Part shown: positions 14,885 through 21,013 of the stretch, piece by piece | How positions within the stretch are numbered: the first letter of the stretch is position 1 | Layout of the letters: every line of letters begins with the position of its first letter | Source: CAYREE01 sp964423225 | GTDB taxonomy: Archaea; Altiarchaeota; Altiarchaeia; IMC4; SCGC-AAA252-I15 | NCBI GenBank assembly: GCA_964423225.1 | Contig: CAYREE010000010.1 | Coordinates: forward strand, 1-29,614 | Reading direction: 5' to 3' | Length of the DNA: 29,614 bases | Translations under genes and position numbers: made by a program | The notes under the pieces: model-generated | Told to the model about the DNA's origin: nothing | Database searches by the model: none | What the model saw: only the letters and a program-made list of their open reading frames with translations

Positions 14885-16210
14885 ATGTCTAATAATGTAA
14901 AAAAAATCGGAGTGATACTTCTAGTATTACTATTATCCGCAAACGTGTTGGCAGATGATGAGGCAGATATCAGTGCCGGCGACACATCATGGGTGCTCAT
15001 TGCATCTGCGATGGTATTATTGATGACCCCGGGTGTAGGATTCTTCTATGGTGGAATGGTAAGAAAGAAGAACGTGCTAGCAATCCTAACCCAAAGCTTC
15101 ATAATAATGGGTTTGATAAGCGTGCAATGGGTTCTAATAGGATACACCCTGGCATTCGGCCCGGATATTGCAGGAGTTATCGGCGGTCTTGATCACATAG
15201 GACTGCAGGGAGTAGGAATGGATCCAAACCCGGTATACAGTGATACAATCCCTGAGCTGGCATTCATGATATTCCAGGCAATGTTTGCAATCATTACTCC
15301 TGCATTGATTATCGGTTCTTTCGCAGACAGGATGAAATTCTCATCATTCCTAGTATTCACCTTTCTTTGGGCCACTTTTGTTTACGATCCACTGTGTCAC
15401 TGGGTTTGGGGTTCTGGTGGATGGATCGGTGAGATGGGGGCCTTAGACTTTGCTGGAGGTACTGTCGTACATATATCTGCTGGAGTATCAGCGTTAGCAG
15501 CAGCATTAGTCCTAGGACCAAGATTAGAGCTTAAAAACGGCGGTGAAATCAAGCCACATGACATAACTATGGTTGTTCTTGGAGCTGCAATACTATGGTT
15601 CGGATGGTTCGGCTTCAACGCTGGAAGCTCGCTTGCAGCAGATGGCCTTGCAGCCCATGCATTTGTCGTAACAAACACGGCTGCTGCAGCCGCTGCATTA
15701 TCCTGGATGCTTGTAAGCTGGGTTTATGAGGGCAAACCGGGTAGTATGGGTATTGTGACTGGTGCAGTATGCGGTCTTGTAGCGATAACACCTGCTGCTG
15801 GCTTTGTAAGTCCTTTAGCCTCAATCGTGATTGGAGCTATTGCAGGGGTAGTATGTTTCCTTATGATTGTGTTTATGAAAAACAGGACGAAGATAGATGA
15901 TGCGCTAGATGTTATGGCATGTCATGGAATGGGTGGTATTGTAGGTGCATTATTGACTGGAGTATTCGCATCTACTATTGTTAATCCGGGAGGTGCTGAT
16001 GGATTCATGGCTGGCAATCCCTCATTGTTGATAACACAGATTATAAGCGTCCTAGTGACGATGATTTACGCATTTGTATTGACTGTGCTGATACTAAAAG
16101 CCATCGATATTGTTATGGGATTAAGGGTGTGTAAGGAAGAGGAGATAATCGGTTTGGACTTGACGCAACATGGGGAAGAGGCTTATCCAGACATGGATCT
16201 GCCTGCATAA
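14885..16210 (+). CDS. amt: Ammonium transporter (Amt/MEP family)
   Basis: A 441-residue Amt-family ammonium channel. An N-terminal signal-like helix (IGVILLVLLLSANVLA) precedes DTSWVLIASAMVLLMTPG, the Amt start, followed by GGMVRKKNVL. The pore-lining twin histidines are visible in CHWVWGSGGWIGEMG with VVHISAG, and in MACHGMGGIVG. About eleven hydrophobic segments fit the family. A cytoplasmic C-terminal tail (GLRVCKEEEIIGLDLTQHGE) carries the conserved GL-x(n)-GLD-x2-HGE pattern that transmits PII binding. The GlnK gene starts 14 bases downstream, the classic Amt-GlnK pair. Confidence 0.97.
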   Translation: MSNNVKKIGVILLVLLLSANVLADDEADISAGDTSWVLIASAMVLLMTPGVGFFYGGMVRKKNVLAILTQSFIIMGLISVQWVLIGYTLAFGPDIAGVIGGLDHIGLQGVGMDPNPVYSDTIPELAFMIFQAMFAIITPALIIGSFADRMKFSSFLVFTFLWATFVYDPLCHWVWGSGGWIGEMGALDFAGGTVVHISAGVSALAAALVLGPRLELKNGGEIKPHDITMVVLGAAILWFGWFGFNAGSSLAADGLAAHAFVVTNTAAAAAALSWMLVSWVYEGKPGSMGIVTGAVCGLVAITPAAGFVSPLASIVIGAIAGVVCFLMIVFMKNRTKIDDALDVMACHGMGGIVGALLTGVFASTIVNPGGADGFMAGNPSLLITQIISVLVTMIYAFVLTVLILKAIDIVMGLRVCKEEEIIGLDLTQHGEEAYPDMDLPA

Positions 16211-16224
16211 ATGAGGTGAGAAAA

Positions 16225-16566
16225 ATGAAGTTGGTAATTGCATATGTAAAACCGGAACGATTCAAGGAAGTGAAGAAAGAATTATACAAAGCCGAAGTAT
16301 ACAAGATGTCAGTGACAAAGGTCCGTGGTTGTGGACAACAAAAAGGTTTCACCGAGATCTTTAGAGGCACGAGCCAGGAAGTTAACCTACTACCTAAGAT
16401 TAGGCTTGAGATAGCAGTGAACGAGGATTTTGTCGAACCAACAATCGAGGCAATCATGAAAGGCGCGAGGACTGGTGAAGTAGGTGATGGCAAGATATTC
16501 GTTGTAACACTTGCAGAAACAGTTCGTATTAGAACCGGTGAAAGAGGAGGACGAGCCATAGGCTAG
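16225..16566 (+). CDS. glnK: Nitrogen regulatory PII protein, GlnK type
   Basis: This 113-residue PII signalling protein would plug Amt when nitrogen is ample and respond to ATP/ADP and 2-oxoglutarate. Motifs are MKLVIAYVKPERFKEV, the T-loop base GCGQQKGFTEIF, the B-loop TGEVGDGKIFV (residues ~86-96) and C-loop RIRTGERG. The T-loop reads RGTSQEVNLLPK; there is no Tyr at the bacterial uridylylation position. That leaves metabolite binding as the likely switch. ATG 16225 has GAGGTGA four bases upstream; the upstream GTG at 16216 is part of that site. Confidence 0.95.
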   Translation: MKLVIAYVKPERFKEVKKELYKAEVYKMSVTKVRGCGQQKGFTEIFRGTSQEVNLLPKIRLEIAVNEDFVEPTIEAIMKGARTGEVGDGKIFVVTLAETVRIRTGERGGRAIG

Positions 16567-16578
16567 TGGAGGAGTAAA

Positions 16579-16806
16579 ATGGATGTTAAGATAAGTAAAG
16601 AATTAAAGGAAGAATTATCGTATTGGGGTTTTGAGGCAGGTGACATATTGGATGAGTCATTGGAATATGTTATGTGGGCTACTGTCCGTAGGAAGACTGA
16701 TAATCTTTGTAGGGAATGTAAAAAACCCATTGAGTCAAGCATTCCAAAGGATAGACGGGTTATTGAAAGCTTCGAGTATGGGTTTTGCGATTGTATGAAA
16801 TCCTAG
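16579..16806 (+). CDS. Small Cys-rich protein in the amt-glnK operon
   Basis: A 75-residue protein with an excellent ribosome-binding site (GGAGGAG, 16568-16574), starting 12 bases after glnK, so it belongs to the operon. It has a helical N-terminal half (KISKELKEELSYWGFEAGDIL) and a C-terminal putative zinc site with CRECKKP and FCDCMKS. I do not recognise the family. Position suggests a role tied to ammonium uptake or PII signalling, which is inference from context only. The hairpin terminator overlaps its stop codon. Confidence 0.75.
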   Translation: MDVKISKELKEELSYWGFEAGDILDESLEYVMWATVRRKTDNLCRECKKPIESSIPKDRRVIESFEYGFCDCMKS

Positions 16807-16833
16807 AGTCTAGGATTTTCTTTTTTCTTTTTT
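16798..16833 (+). terminator. Hairpin plus T-tract terminator of the ammonium operon
   Basis: AAATCCTAG (16798-16806) pairs exactly with CTAGGATTT (16810-16818) around an AGT loop. TTTTTT C TTTTTT runs follow (16821-16833). It overlaps the TAG stop of the last gene. It looks like a factor-independent terminator, and its T-tracts alone would suit archaeal termination. Confidence 0.75.
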
Positions 16834-16851
16834 ACTACCCTTATATAAAAC

Positions 16852-17517
16852 ATGAGTCGTCTAGATGATTGGATCAAGTCGAATATCCTCCTCATCTTCG
16901 CATTCGTAGTATTGCTGATGTTCTTTATGATTCTGACAATCATAGCATTATATCTTTCAATACCCCCCGGCTTCTTCTCTAGCATGACTAGAACCGATAG
17001 TCCGCAGTCTATTCAAACAATGACCACTAGCACAATTCTATTGTCGACTACCCTGACCACAACTACCTCAACTTTTTCAACAACAACGACAACATCTACG
17101 TTGGATACGTTAAATACATCCACTACTATTACGATTGTTTCTACTACGACCTCGACTACGATAATCATCCTGGCTTCAACCACTGAAGCCAGTAATAATG
17201 AAGACTTATTAGCAGTTACAACCGAAGACTTCCATCCAACCGATGTATTAGCCGTTACAACAGAAGAAGGCACAACTACAACCACCATCTTTTATCCTGA
17301 TTGTATTGACTCAGATCAAGGGCTTGAACCAATGGTTACGGGAGTAGTAACCTATCTAGAAACCGAGTATACTGATACTTGCATCTTAGATACAGTTAAA
17401 GAATATTATTGTGACACCGGCCTTCTTGGAGTACTGCTTATGACCTGCCAGGGAGATTGTTATGATGGAGCATGCATACCATTTGACAATCCTGGATCAA
17501 TGACAACCAGCGAATAA
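16852..17517 (+). CDS. Membrane-anchored Thr-rich protein with six-Cys module
   Basis: The 221-residue product has one membrane anchor (residues ~11-36) and a long Thr/Ser-rich stretch (~45-145), probably a glycosylated stalk. It then has a compact domain with six cysteines (151, 177, 187, 199, 203, 208). The stalk includes two LAVTTE repeats (residues 120-125 and 133-138). The domain pattern C-x-DSD-x-G ... DTC ... VKEYYC ... TC-x3-C-x2-GAC is the same module found in the two papain-like proteases at the end of the window. It is probably displayed outside the cell. Function unknown. Confidence 0.8.
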   Translation: MSRLDDWIKSNILLIFAFVVLLMFFMILTIIALYLSIPPGFFSSMTRTDSPQSIQTMTTSTILLSTTLTTTTSTFSTTTTTSTLDTLNTSTTITIVSTTTSTTIIILASTTEASNNEDLLAVTTEDFHPTDVLAVTTEEGTTTTTIFYPDCIDSDQGLEPMVTGVVTYLETEYTDTCILDTVKEYYCDTGLLGVLLMTCQGDCYDGACIPFDNPGSMTTSE

Positions 17518-17534
17518 AGAAACAAAAATATGAT

Positions 17535-17551
17535 AAGCCTCGACCGGAATT
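17535..17551 (-). repeat. Partial tRNA-Thr 3' end (att-like copy)
   Basis: AAGCCTCGACCGGAATT matches the 3' end of the tRNA-Thr gene at 18434-18451 (AAGCCTCGACCGGGAATT) apart from one missing G. On the minus strand this is the acceptor 3' strand and part of the T-arm. The rest of the tRNA is absent here. Such a detached 3' end is the usual scar at the far end of an element inserted into a tRNA gene. Confidence 0.6.
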
Positions 17552-17664
17552 CCAAGCTAGGGTTCGTTTCCCAAACAGTTTTATCTTTTATTATATAAAA
17601 AATAACCAATTATTGGTATAGTATAAAAAATTGTGTTGGATTACTTTTCCAGCTTTACACTACA

Positions 17665-17674
17665 GTATAAATAA
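17665..17674 (+). promoter_or_regulatory. TATA box of the candidate RNA gene
   Basis: GTATAAATAA is a good archaeal TATA box. Its centre is about 25 bases before 17694, where the outer stem of the structured RNA begins, which is the expected spacing to a transcription start. Confidence 0.45.
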
Positions 17675-17693
17675 ACATCTTAGCTATTAGTAA

Positions 17694-17761
17694 TTGCAGG
17701 TAAAGTCCGGCGGAGCAGTGTACCTTGAGGTGCACGTTTCTAGTCTCCCCCGGTTCTGCAA
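17694..17761 (+). ncRNA. Candidate structured non-coding RNA
   Basis: This GC-rich block in AT-rich surroundings folds on paper into three nested stems. The outer stem is TTGCAG (17694-17699) with CTGCAA (17756-17761). The middle stem is CCGGCGGAG (17707-17715) with CTCCCCCGG (17745-17753), 8 pairs and one C-C mismatch. The inner hairpin is GTGTACC (17718-17724), loop TTGA, GGTGCAC (17729-17735), with one G-U pair. A TATA box sits ~25 bases before the outer stem and a T-rich stretch (CTTCTTTTTCT) starts about 20 bases after it. I do not recognise it as a known RNA family. Confidence 0.45.
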
Positions 17762-17764
17762 AAC

Positions 17765-18376
17765 TTACCAAACATAATATACTTCTTTTTCTATCCGTAT
17801 CAGTCGGATATAAGTGTCGTTACCGTGTTCGAACTTCTGGAATAATGACCAAGCAAGTAGATCTGCAAACTGGAGGCCAGCCCATGAATGTGAATAGCTG
17901 TGGTGTATTTCGACGTCAGTGATACTTGAGTTATCCCTAAGATTACTTTCAAAATAGTTATTGAAGTCGCATTTCAATACTTGCTTTCCCTTTGACTTAT
18001 CAATCCTCACCACGACTTTTCCATGATTCAAATTCATTTGTTTCGCCAGCTTCCCAGCAACAAAGTTATAGAGCTTGTGTTTATTCTCTTTTAAAAAGTC
18101 ACTGAACAAGTATTTCTTCTCTAGCACAACAAAGCATACTTTAGCATCACATTCATTCAACTTCTCTAATAGATAGCATATCAATGTCGGAGAACTCTTA
18201 TTGGCTTTTATCTCATATGCATTCTTCAATTCGTTCTTGAACTTATTACGTCTTGTATTCTTTATGATTCTATTGAGCTGATCATCGTCGTTAACTATGA
18301 GACATGACAAAACAAGATACTTTGATCCCTTCATGCCCAAATCACCACTCTCATCAATGAAAAGATATGCCACCAT
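17765..18376 (-). CDS. DUF3800 family protein
   Basis: The 203-residue protein begins YLFIDESGDLG (residues 4-14), the DUF3800 signature, and ends with HHSYSHSWAGLQFADLLAWS, the second conserved block. Acidic residues in both blocks resemble the active site of RNase H-fold nucleases, the fold proposed for this family, but the activity is not established. DUF3800 genes often sit near mobile elements and defence genes. Here the gene lies between tRNA-Thr and a copy of its 3' end. A TATA-like GGTTATTTATC ~27 bases upstream supports a leaderless start. Confidence 0.85.
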   Translation of the reverse strand: MVAYLFIDESGDLGMKGSKYLVLSCLIVNDDDQLNRIIKNTRRNKFKNELKNAYEIKANKSSPTLICYLLEKLNECDAKVCFVVLEKKYLFSDFLKENKHKLYNFVAGKLAKQMNLNHGKVVVRIDKSKGKQVLKCDFNNYFESNLRDNSSITDVEIHHSYSHSWAGLQFADLLAWSLFQKFEHGNDTYIRLIRIEKEVYYVW

Positions 18377-18434
18377 ACTCAGAAATCAGAATCCAAAGAT
18401 AAATAACCAGCGATATACGAGAAAAGTTAAATCA

Positions 18435-18507
18435 AGCCTCGACCGGGAATTGAACCCGGGGCCTCGTGCTTACCAAGCACGCGCTCTACCGTCTGAGCTA
18501 TCGAGGC
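18435..18507 (-). tRNA. tRNA-Thr (anticodon GGT)
   Basis: Read on the minus strand, acceptor GCCTCGA pairs with TCGAGGC and the discriminator is T (18435), as in many archaeal tRNA-Thr genes. The anticodon stem CGTGC/GCACG holds loop TTGGTAA, giving anticodon GGT. The T-arm is CCGGGTTCAATTCCCGG, and the D-arm contains AGCTCAGACGGTAGAGC. CCA is not encoded. Its 3' end faces the candidate inserted element. Confidence 0.97.
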
Positions 18508-18570
18508 ATATATGTTTATTCTGGTGATTAATTCGATATTATTCTGATTACAAATATAAAACTTTTTTTT

Positions 18571-19440
18571 TTATATGGCTATTAGGCCTCCTGTGAGGAA
18601 TGCGAGGAGGCTTAGTGTCATTCCTGCTATCATGCTTCTTTGGGCGAGTGCTGGATGCATTGTGAATGAGACGATGAATAATAGGTCTGCTAGAAATATG
18701 AATACTGCGTAGAAAAGCGTGTTAAACATGGGTGTATGGTAGAATATTGGGACCACGCTCAGTAATACTGCTGATATGCCGATTGTTACTGCTACTAGAT
18801 TGGATTTTTTCACTCCAATAACGATTGGTAGGGATTTAGCGTAAATCTTAGTGTCTCCTTCAATATCTTCGATATCCTTGATTATCTCCCTTGAAAATGT
18901 CATTAGGAAGGAGCAACAGACTAATATCGAGATTAATAATAGGTTGCCAGATGCTAGTTGTTCATTATTTATCGTGGAAAATGCTCCGTAGATGAATACA
19001 CTTGCGACAAGATAGCTTATCGTCACATTAGATAATAATAATAGTCTTTTAGAATATTTTGCATAGACTATGAGGAGTATTGTATTCAGGATTGCTAACA
19101 CCATACAGGATTTATTTATCCTGTTTGCAATCCCGATACCTATCATAAAGAATACTATTGCCAGCATGAATGCATCGCTCATAGATATTTTCCCTGAAGG
19201 TATTGGTCTCCATGGTTTGTTGGTCTTATCAGTATCAACGTCAAAATAATCATTCAACGTGTTTCCGCCGCCTAGTATTAATGCTGCTGATAATCCTGCG
19301 AGAATTACGTTATGGACTGGTATAGGTGAAATAAATAATATAGCACCCACATAGACTCCCAGGAAGGATATTAATGCATTCCTAATCCTGAGCAGTGCGA
19401 AAATAGTCTTAATAAACGAGCCAATCTTACTTATCTTCAA
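18571..19440 (-). CDS. ubiA: UbiA-family prenyltransferase, probable DGGGP synthase
   Basis: A membrane prenyltransferase with about eight hydrophobic segments. The first Asp-rich motif is NDYFDVDTDKTNKPWRP and the second is REIIKDIEDIEGD. Both match archaeal digeranylgeranylglyceryl phosphate synthase, which adds the second geranylgeranyl chain in ether-lipid synthesis. I take TTG 19440 (MKISKIGSF) as start because AAGGTG lies 6 bases upstream. A TTG at 19458 overlapping the IscU gene would add six residues. It is the second gene of an operon with the IscU fusion. Confidence 0.88.
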   Translation of the reverse strand: MKISKIGSFIKTIFALLRIRNALISFLGVYVGAILFISPIPVHNVILAGLSAALILGGGNTLNDYFDVDTDKTNKPWRPIPSGKISMSDAFMLAIVFFMIGIGIANRINKSCMVLAILNTILLIVYAKYSKRLLLLSNVTISYLVASVFIYGAFSTINNEQLASGNLLLISILVCCSFLMTFSREIIKDIEDIEGDTKIYAKSLPIVIGVKKSNLVAVTIGISAVLLSVVPIFYHTPMFNTLFYAVFIFLADLLFIVSFTMHPALAQRSMIAGMTLSLLAFLTGGLIAI

Positions 19441-19450
19441 ATTAAACACC

Positions 19451-20020
19451 TTATTCAAGAGAACCTGTTTCCTTCTTTATTTTCGCTGCACTATCCCCAT
19501 CAATACCAGGGATGCGTTGTAATTCCTCTTCATCAAGTCTTTTCAATTCATCCAGACTTATCACACCATAATCAAATAGTGTTTCTGCAAGTTTATCATC
19601 AATAGATTCAAGTTTTAAAAACTGGGGTACAACTTCTTCTTTAGTCTCACCCTCCTTCTTACCACTCTTAAAATTCTTAATCGCCTTGTGGAGTCCCTCT
19701 GCCGCAAGGTTAGAACAATGCATTTTAATTGGTGGCAATCCATCCAATGCTTCAGCAACATCATTCTTTGAAATACCTAGTGCTTCATCAAGTGTTTTTC
19801 CACAGGCAAGTTCTGTTATCATAGAGGATGTTGCAATAGCTGCAGCACAACCCATAGTCTTAAATCCAATATCTGAGATCCTATCATCCACTACCTTAAT
19901 ATAGATGAACATGACGTCTCCACAAATAGGATTCCCAACCTTTCCGATCGCGTCAGCATCCTCGATTTCACCCATATTCCTCGGTGAAGTAAAGTGGTCT
20001 ATAACCTTCTTAGAGTACAT
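19451..20020 (-). CDS. IscU/NifU-type Fe-S scaffold fused to a helix-hairpin-helix domain
   Basis: Residues 1-120 are an IscU scaffold on which iron-sulfur clusters are assembled. The three cluster cysteines are present: Cys33 (NPICGD), Cys58 (MGCAAAIATSS) and Cys102 (LPPIKMHCSNLA). An acidic linker (about 120-132) leads to residues 135-185, which resemble a helix-hairpin-helix domain (LETLFDYG-like helix, then ELQRIPGIDGDSAAKI). HhH domains usually bind DNA or proteins. Plain IscU proteins lack this part. A good promoter, TATTTATAAC with A-rich sequence before it (20050-20060 on the minus strand), lies ~30 bases upstream. Confidence 0.88.
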   Translation of the reverse strand: MYSKKVIDHFTSPRNMGEIEDADAIGKVGNPICGDVMFIYIKVVDDRISDIGFKTMGCAAAIATSSMITELACGKTLDEALGISKNDVAEALDGLPPIKMHCSNLAAEGLHKAIKNFKSGKKEGETKEEVVPQFLKLESIDDKLAETLFDYGVISLDELKRLDEEELQRIPGIDGDSAAKIKKETGSLE

Positions 20021-20125
20021 TTTAGCTTACAAATATGTGACGGAAAAGGTTATAAATACAGGTTTTCACTGTTTTTCCAATGTTTATTAAAGGTTATTAA
20101 AACATCCATGTCCTAAATATCTACT

Positions 20126-21013
20126 ATGGCGCATAGACTGTTTATAGGCCTTGTTCTATTAAGCCTTTTTATCCAGCCGGTTTCTGCGCAATTAACAGGT
20201 AATTACAATATTATCGTGGAGGAGAATGGTAATGCCTTGGTTGTTCTGGTAGTCACAGGTATTGGAACGATTAACATGCCATTACCCATTGATGTGGTTT
20301 CTCCGGCTGTAAAGGATGCTTTATATGTACAGTCTAAAAATGGTGTGGAGGTTGCTATTGATGCTGGTGGCAGCTCAACAATTGTCTATAAAAGTGCTCT
20401 TTTAACTGGTAGGATGGGTCAGGAATGGCAGTTTAAACTGGAACTTCCCGAGTTCACGGCTGCATCGATTATACTTTCAATCCCTGAGAATACGAATGTT
20501 TTATCAACCAGTCCAAATGCTGCGATCTCACATGTTGGCAAGTCCAAGAATATTATCTGGAATGTTTTCCCTTCAAATAATACTTTTGTAAAGGCTAAGT
20601 ATATGTTCACTGAGCCTACTCAAACTACGCTGGAAAAAAAGCAGGAAGATGATGAGGGGACTAGTACTGATTCATGGTTGTTTACTATCTTGATTACCTT
20701 GATCATACCCTTATCAGCAACCTTATTATTTGTCCTACTTTTATATCGGCGCACACGTAAAGGCAGTCTAGTCTTTAGCAATGGAGTTCAAAATGTTTTG
20801 AAAACACTTACTGGTAATGAGGTTAAAGTCATCACCCTACTTCTTGATAATGGGGGTGGTATGAAGCGGAATGATCTAGAGCGGAAGGCGCGTATACCAA
20901 AAAGTAGTCTGGCTTCAACGCTTCATAACCTTGAAAAAAGGAATATCATACAGGTTAACAAGGAATATACTGTTCATTTTGTTGAACTTACTGAATGGTT
21001 TAAGAGTCTATGA
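20126..21013 (+). CDS. Membrane-anchored winged-helix regulator
   Basis: The 295-residue protein has a signal peptide (1-21, ending VSAQ), a beta-rich extracellular domain (22-165), a charged linker, one membrane helix (~184-207) followed by RRTRK, and a cytoplasmic winged helix (~228-290). The winged helix contains NEVKVITLLLDNGGGMKRNDLER and RIPKSSLASTLHNLEKRNII. It looks like an archaeal one-component sensor that reads an external signal and controls transcription. Its stop overlaps the next ATG (ATGA at 21010-21013), so it is translationally coupled to the S26-GNAT gene. Confidence 0.85.
   Translation: MAHRLFIGLVLLSLFIQPVSAQLTGNYNIIVEENGNALVVLVVTGIGTINMPLPIDVVSPAVKDALYVQSKNGVEVAIDAGGSSTIVYKSALLTGRMGQEWQFKLELPEFTAASIILSIPENTNVLSTSPNAAISHVGKSKNIIWNVFPSNNTFVKAKYMFTEPTQTTLEKKQEDDEGTSTDSWLFTILITLIIPLSATLLFVLLLYRRTRKGSLVFSNGVQNVLKTLTGNEVKVITLLLDNGGGMKRNDLERKARIPKSSLASTLHNLEKRNIIQVNKEYTVHFVELTEWFKSL

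Larger units (their letters stand above)
17535..18451. mobile_element. Candidate ~0.9 kb element inserted at tRNA-Thr
   Basis: The segment is bounded by the intact tRNA-Thr 3' end (18434-18451) and a near-identical 3'-end copy (17535-17551), both in the same orientation. Between them lie a DUF3800 gene and a candidate structured RNA. No integrase gene is present, so it would be a non-autonomous element or a remnant. A 13-base exact match plus 4 more bases within 900 bp is unlikely by chance, but transposition of a tRNA fragment by another route is possible. Confidence 0.45.

Noticed and set aside
16841..16849. TTATATAAA as the promoter of the Thr-rich protein
   Set aside because: It is only about 3 bases before the ATG; a start 25 bases downstream would fall inside the gene with no in-frame start nearby.
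17013..17288. Minus-strand Val-rich ORF
   Set aside because: It is the antisense of the Thr-rich stalk codons (ACA/ACT/ACG), which read as Val-rich on the other strand; no start signals.
17694..17761. RNase P RNA or an H/ACA guide RNA
   Set aside because: GGTAAAGTCCGG resembles one conserved RNase P block, but the other conserved blocks are missing and the element is far too short. There is no balanced pseudouridylation pocket or ACA box for an H/ACA RNA.
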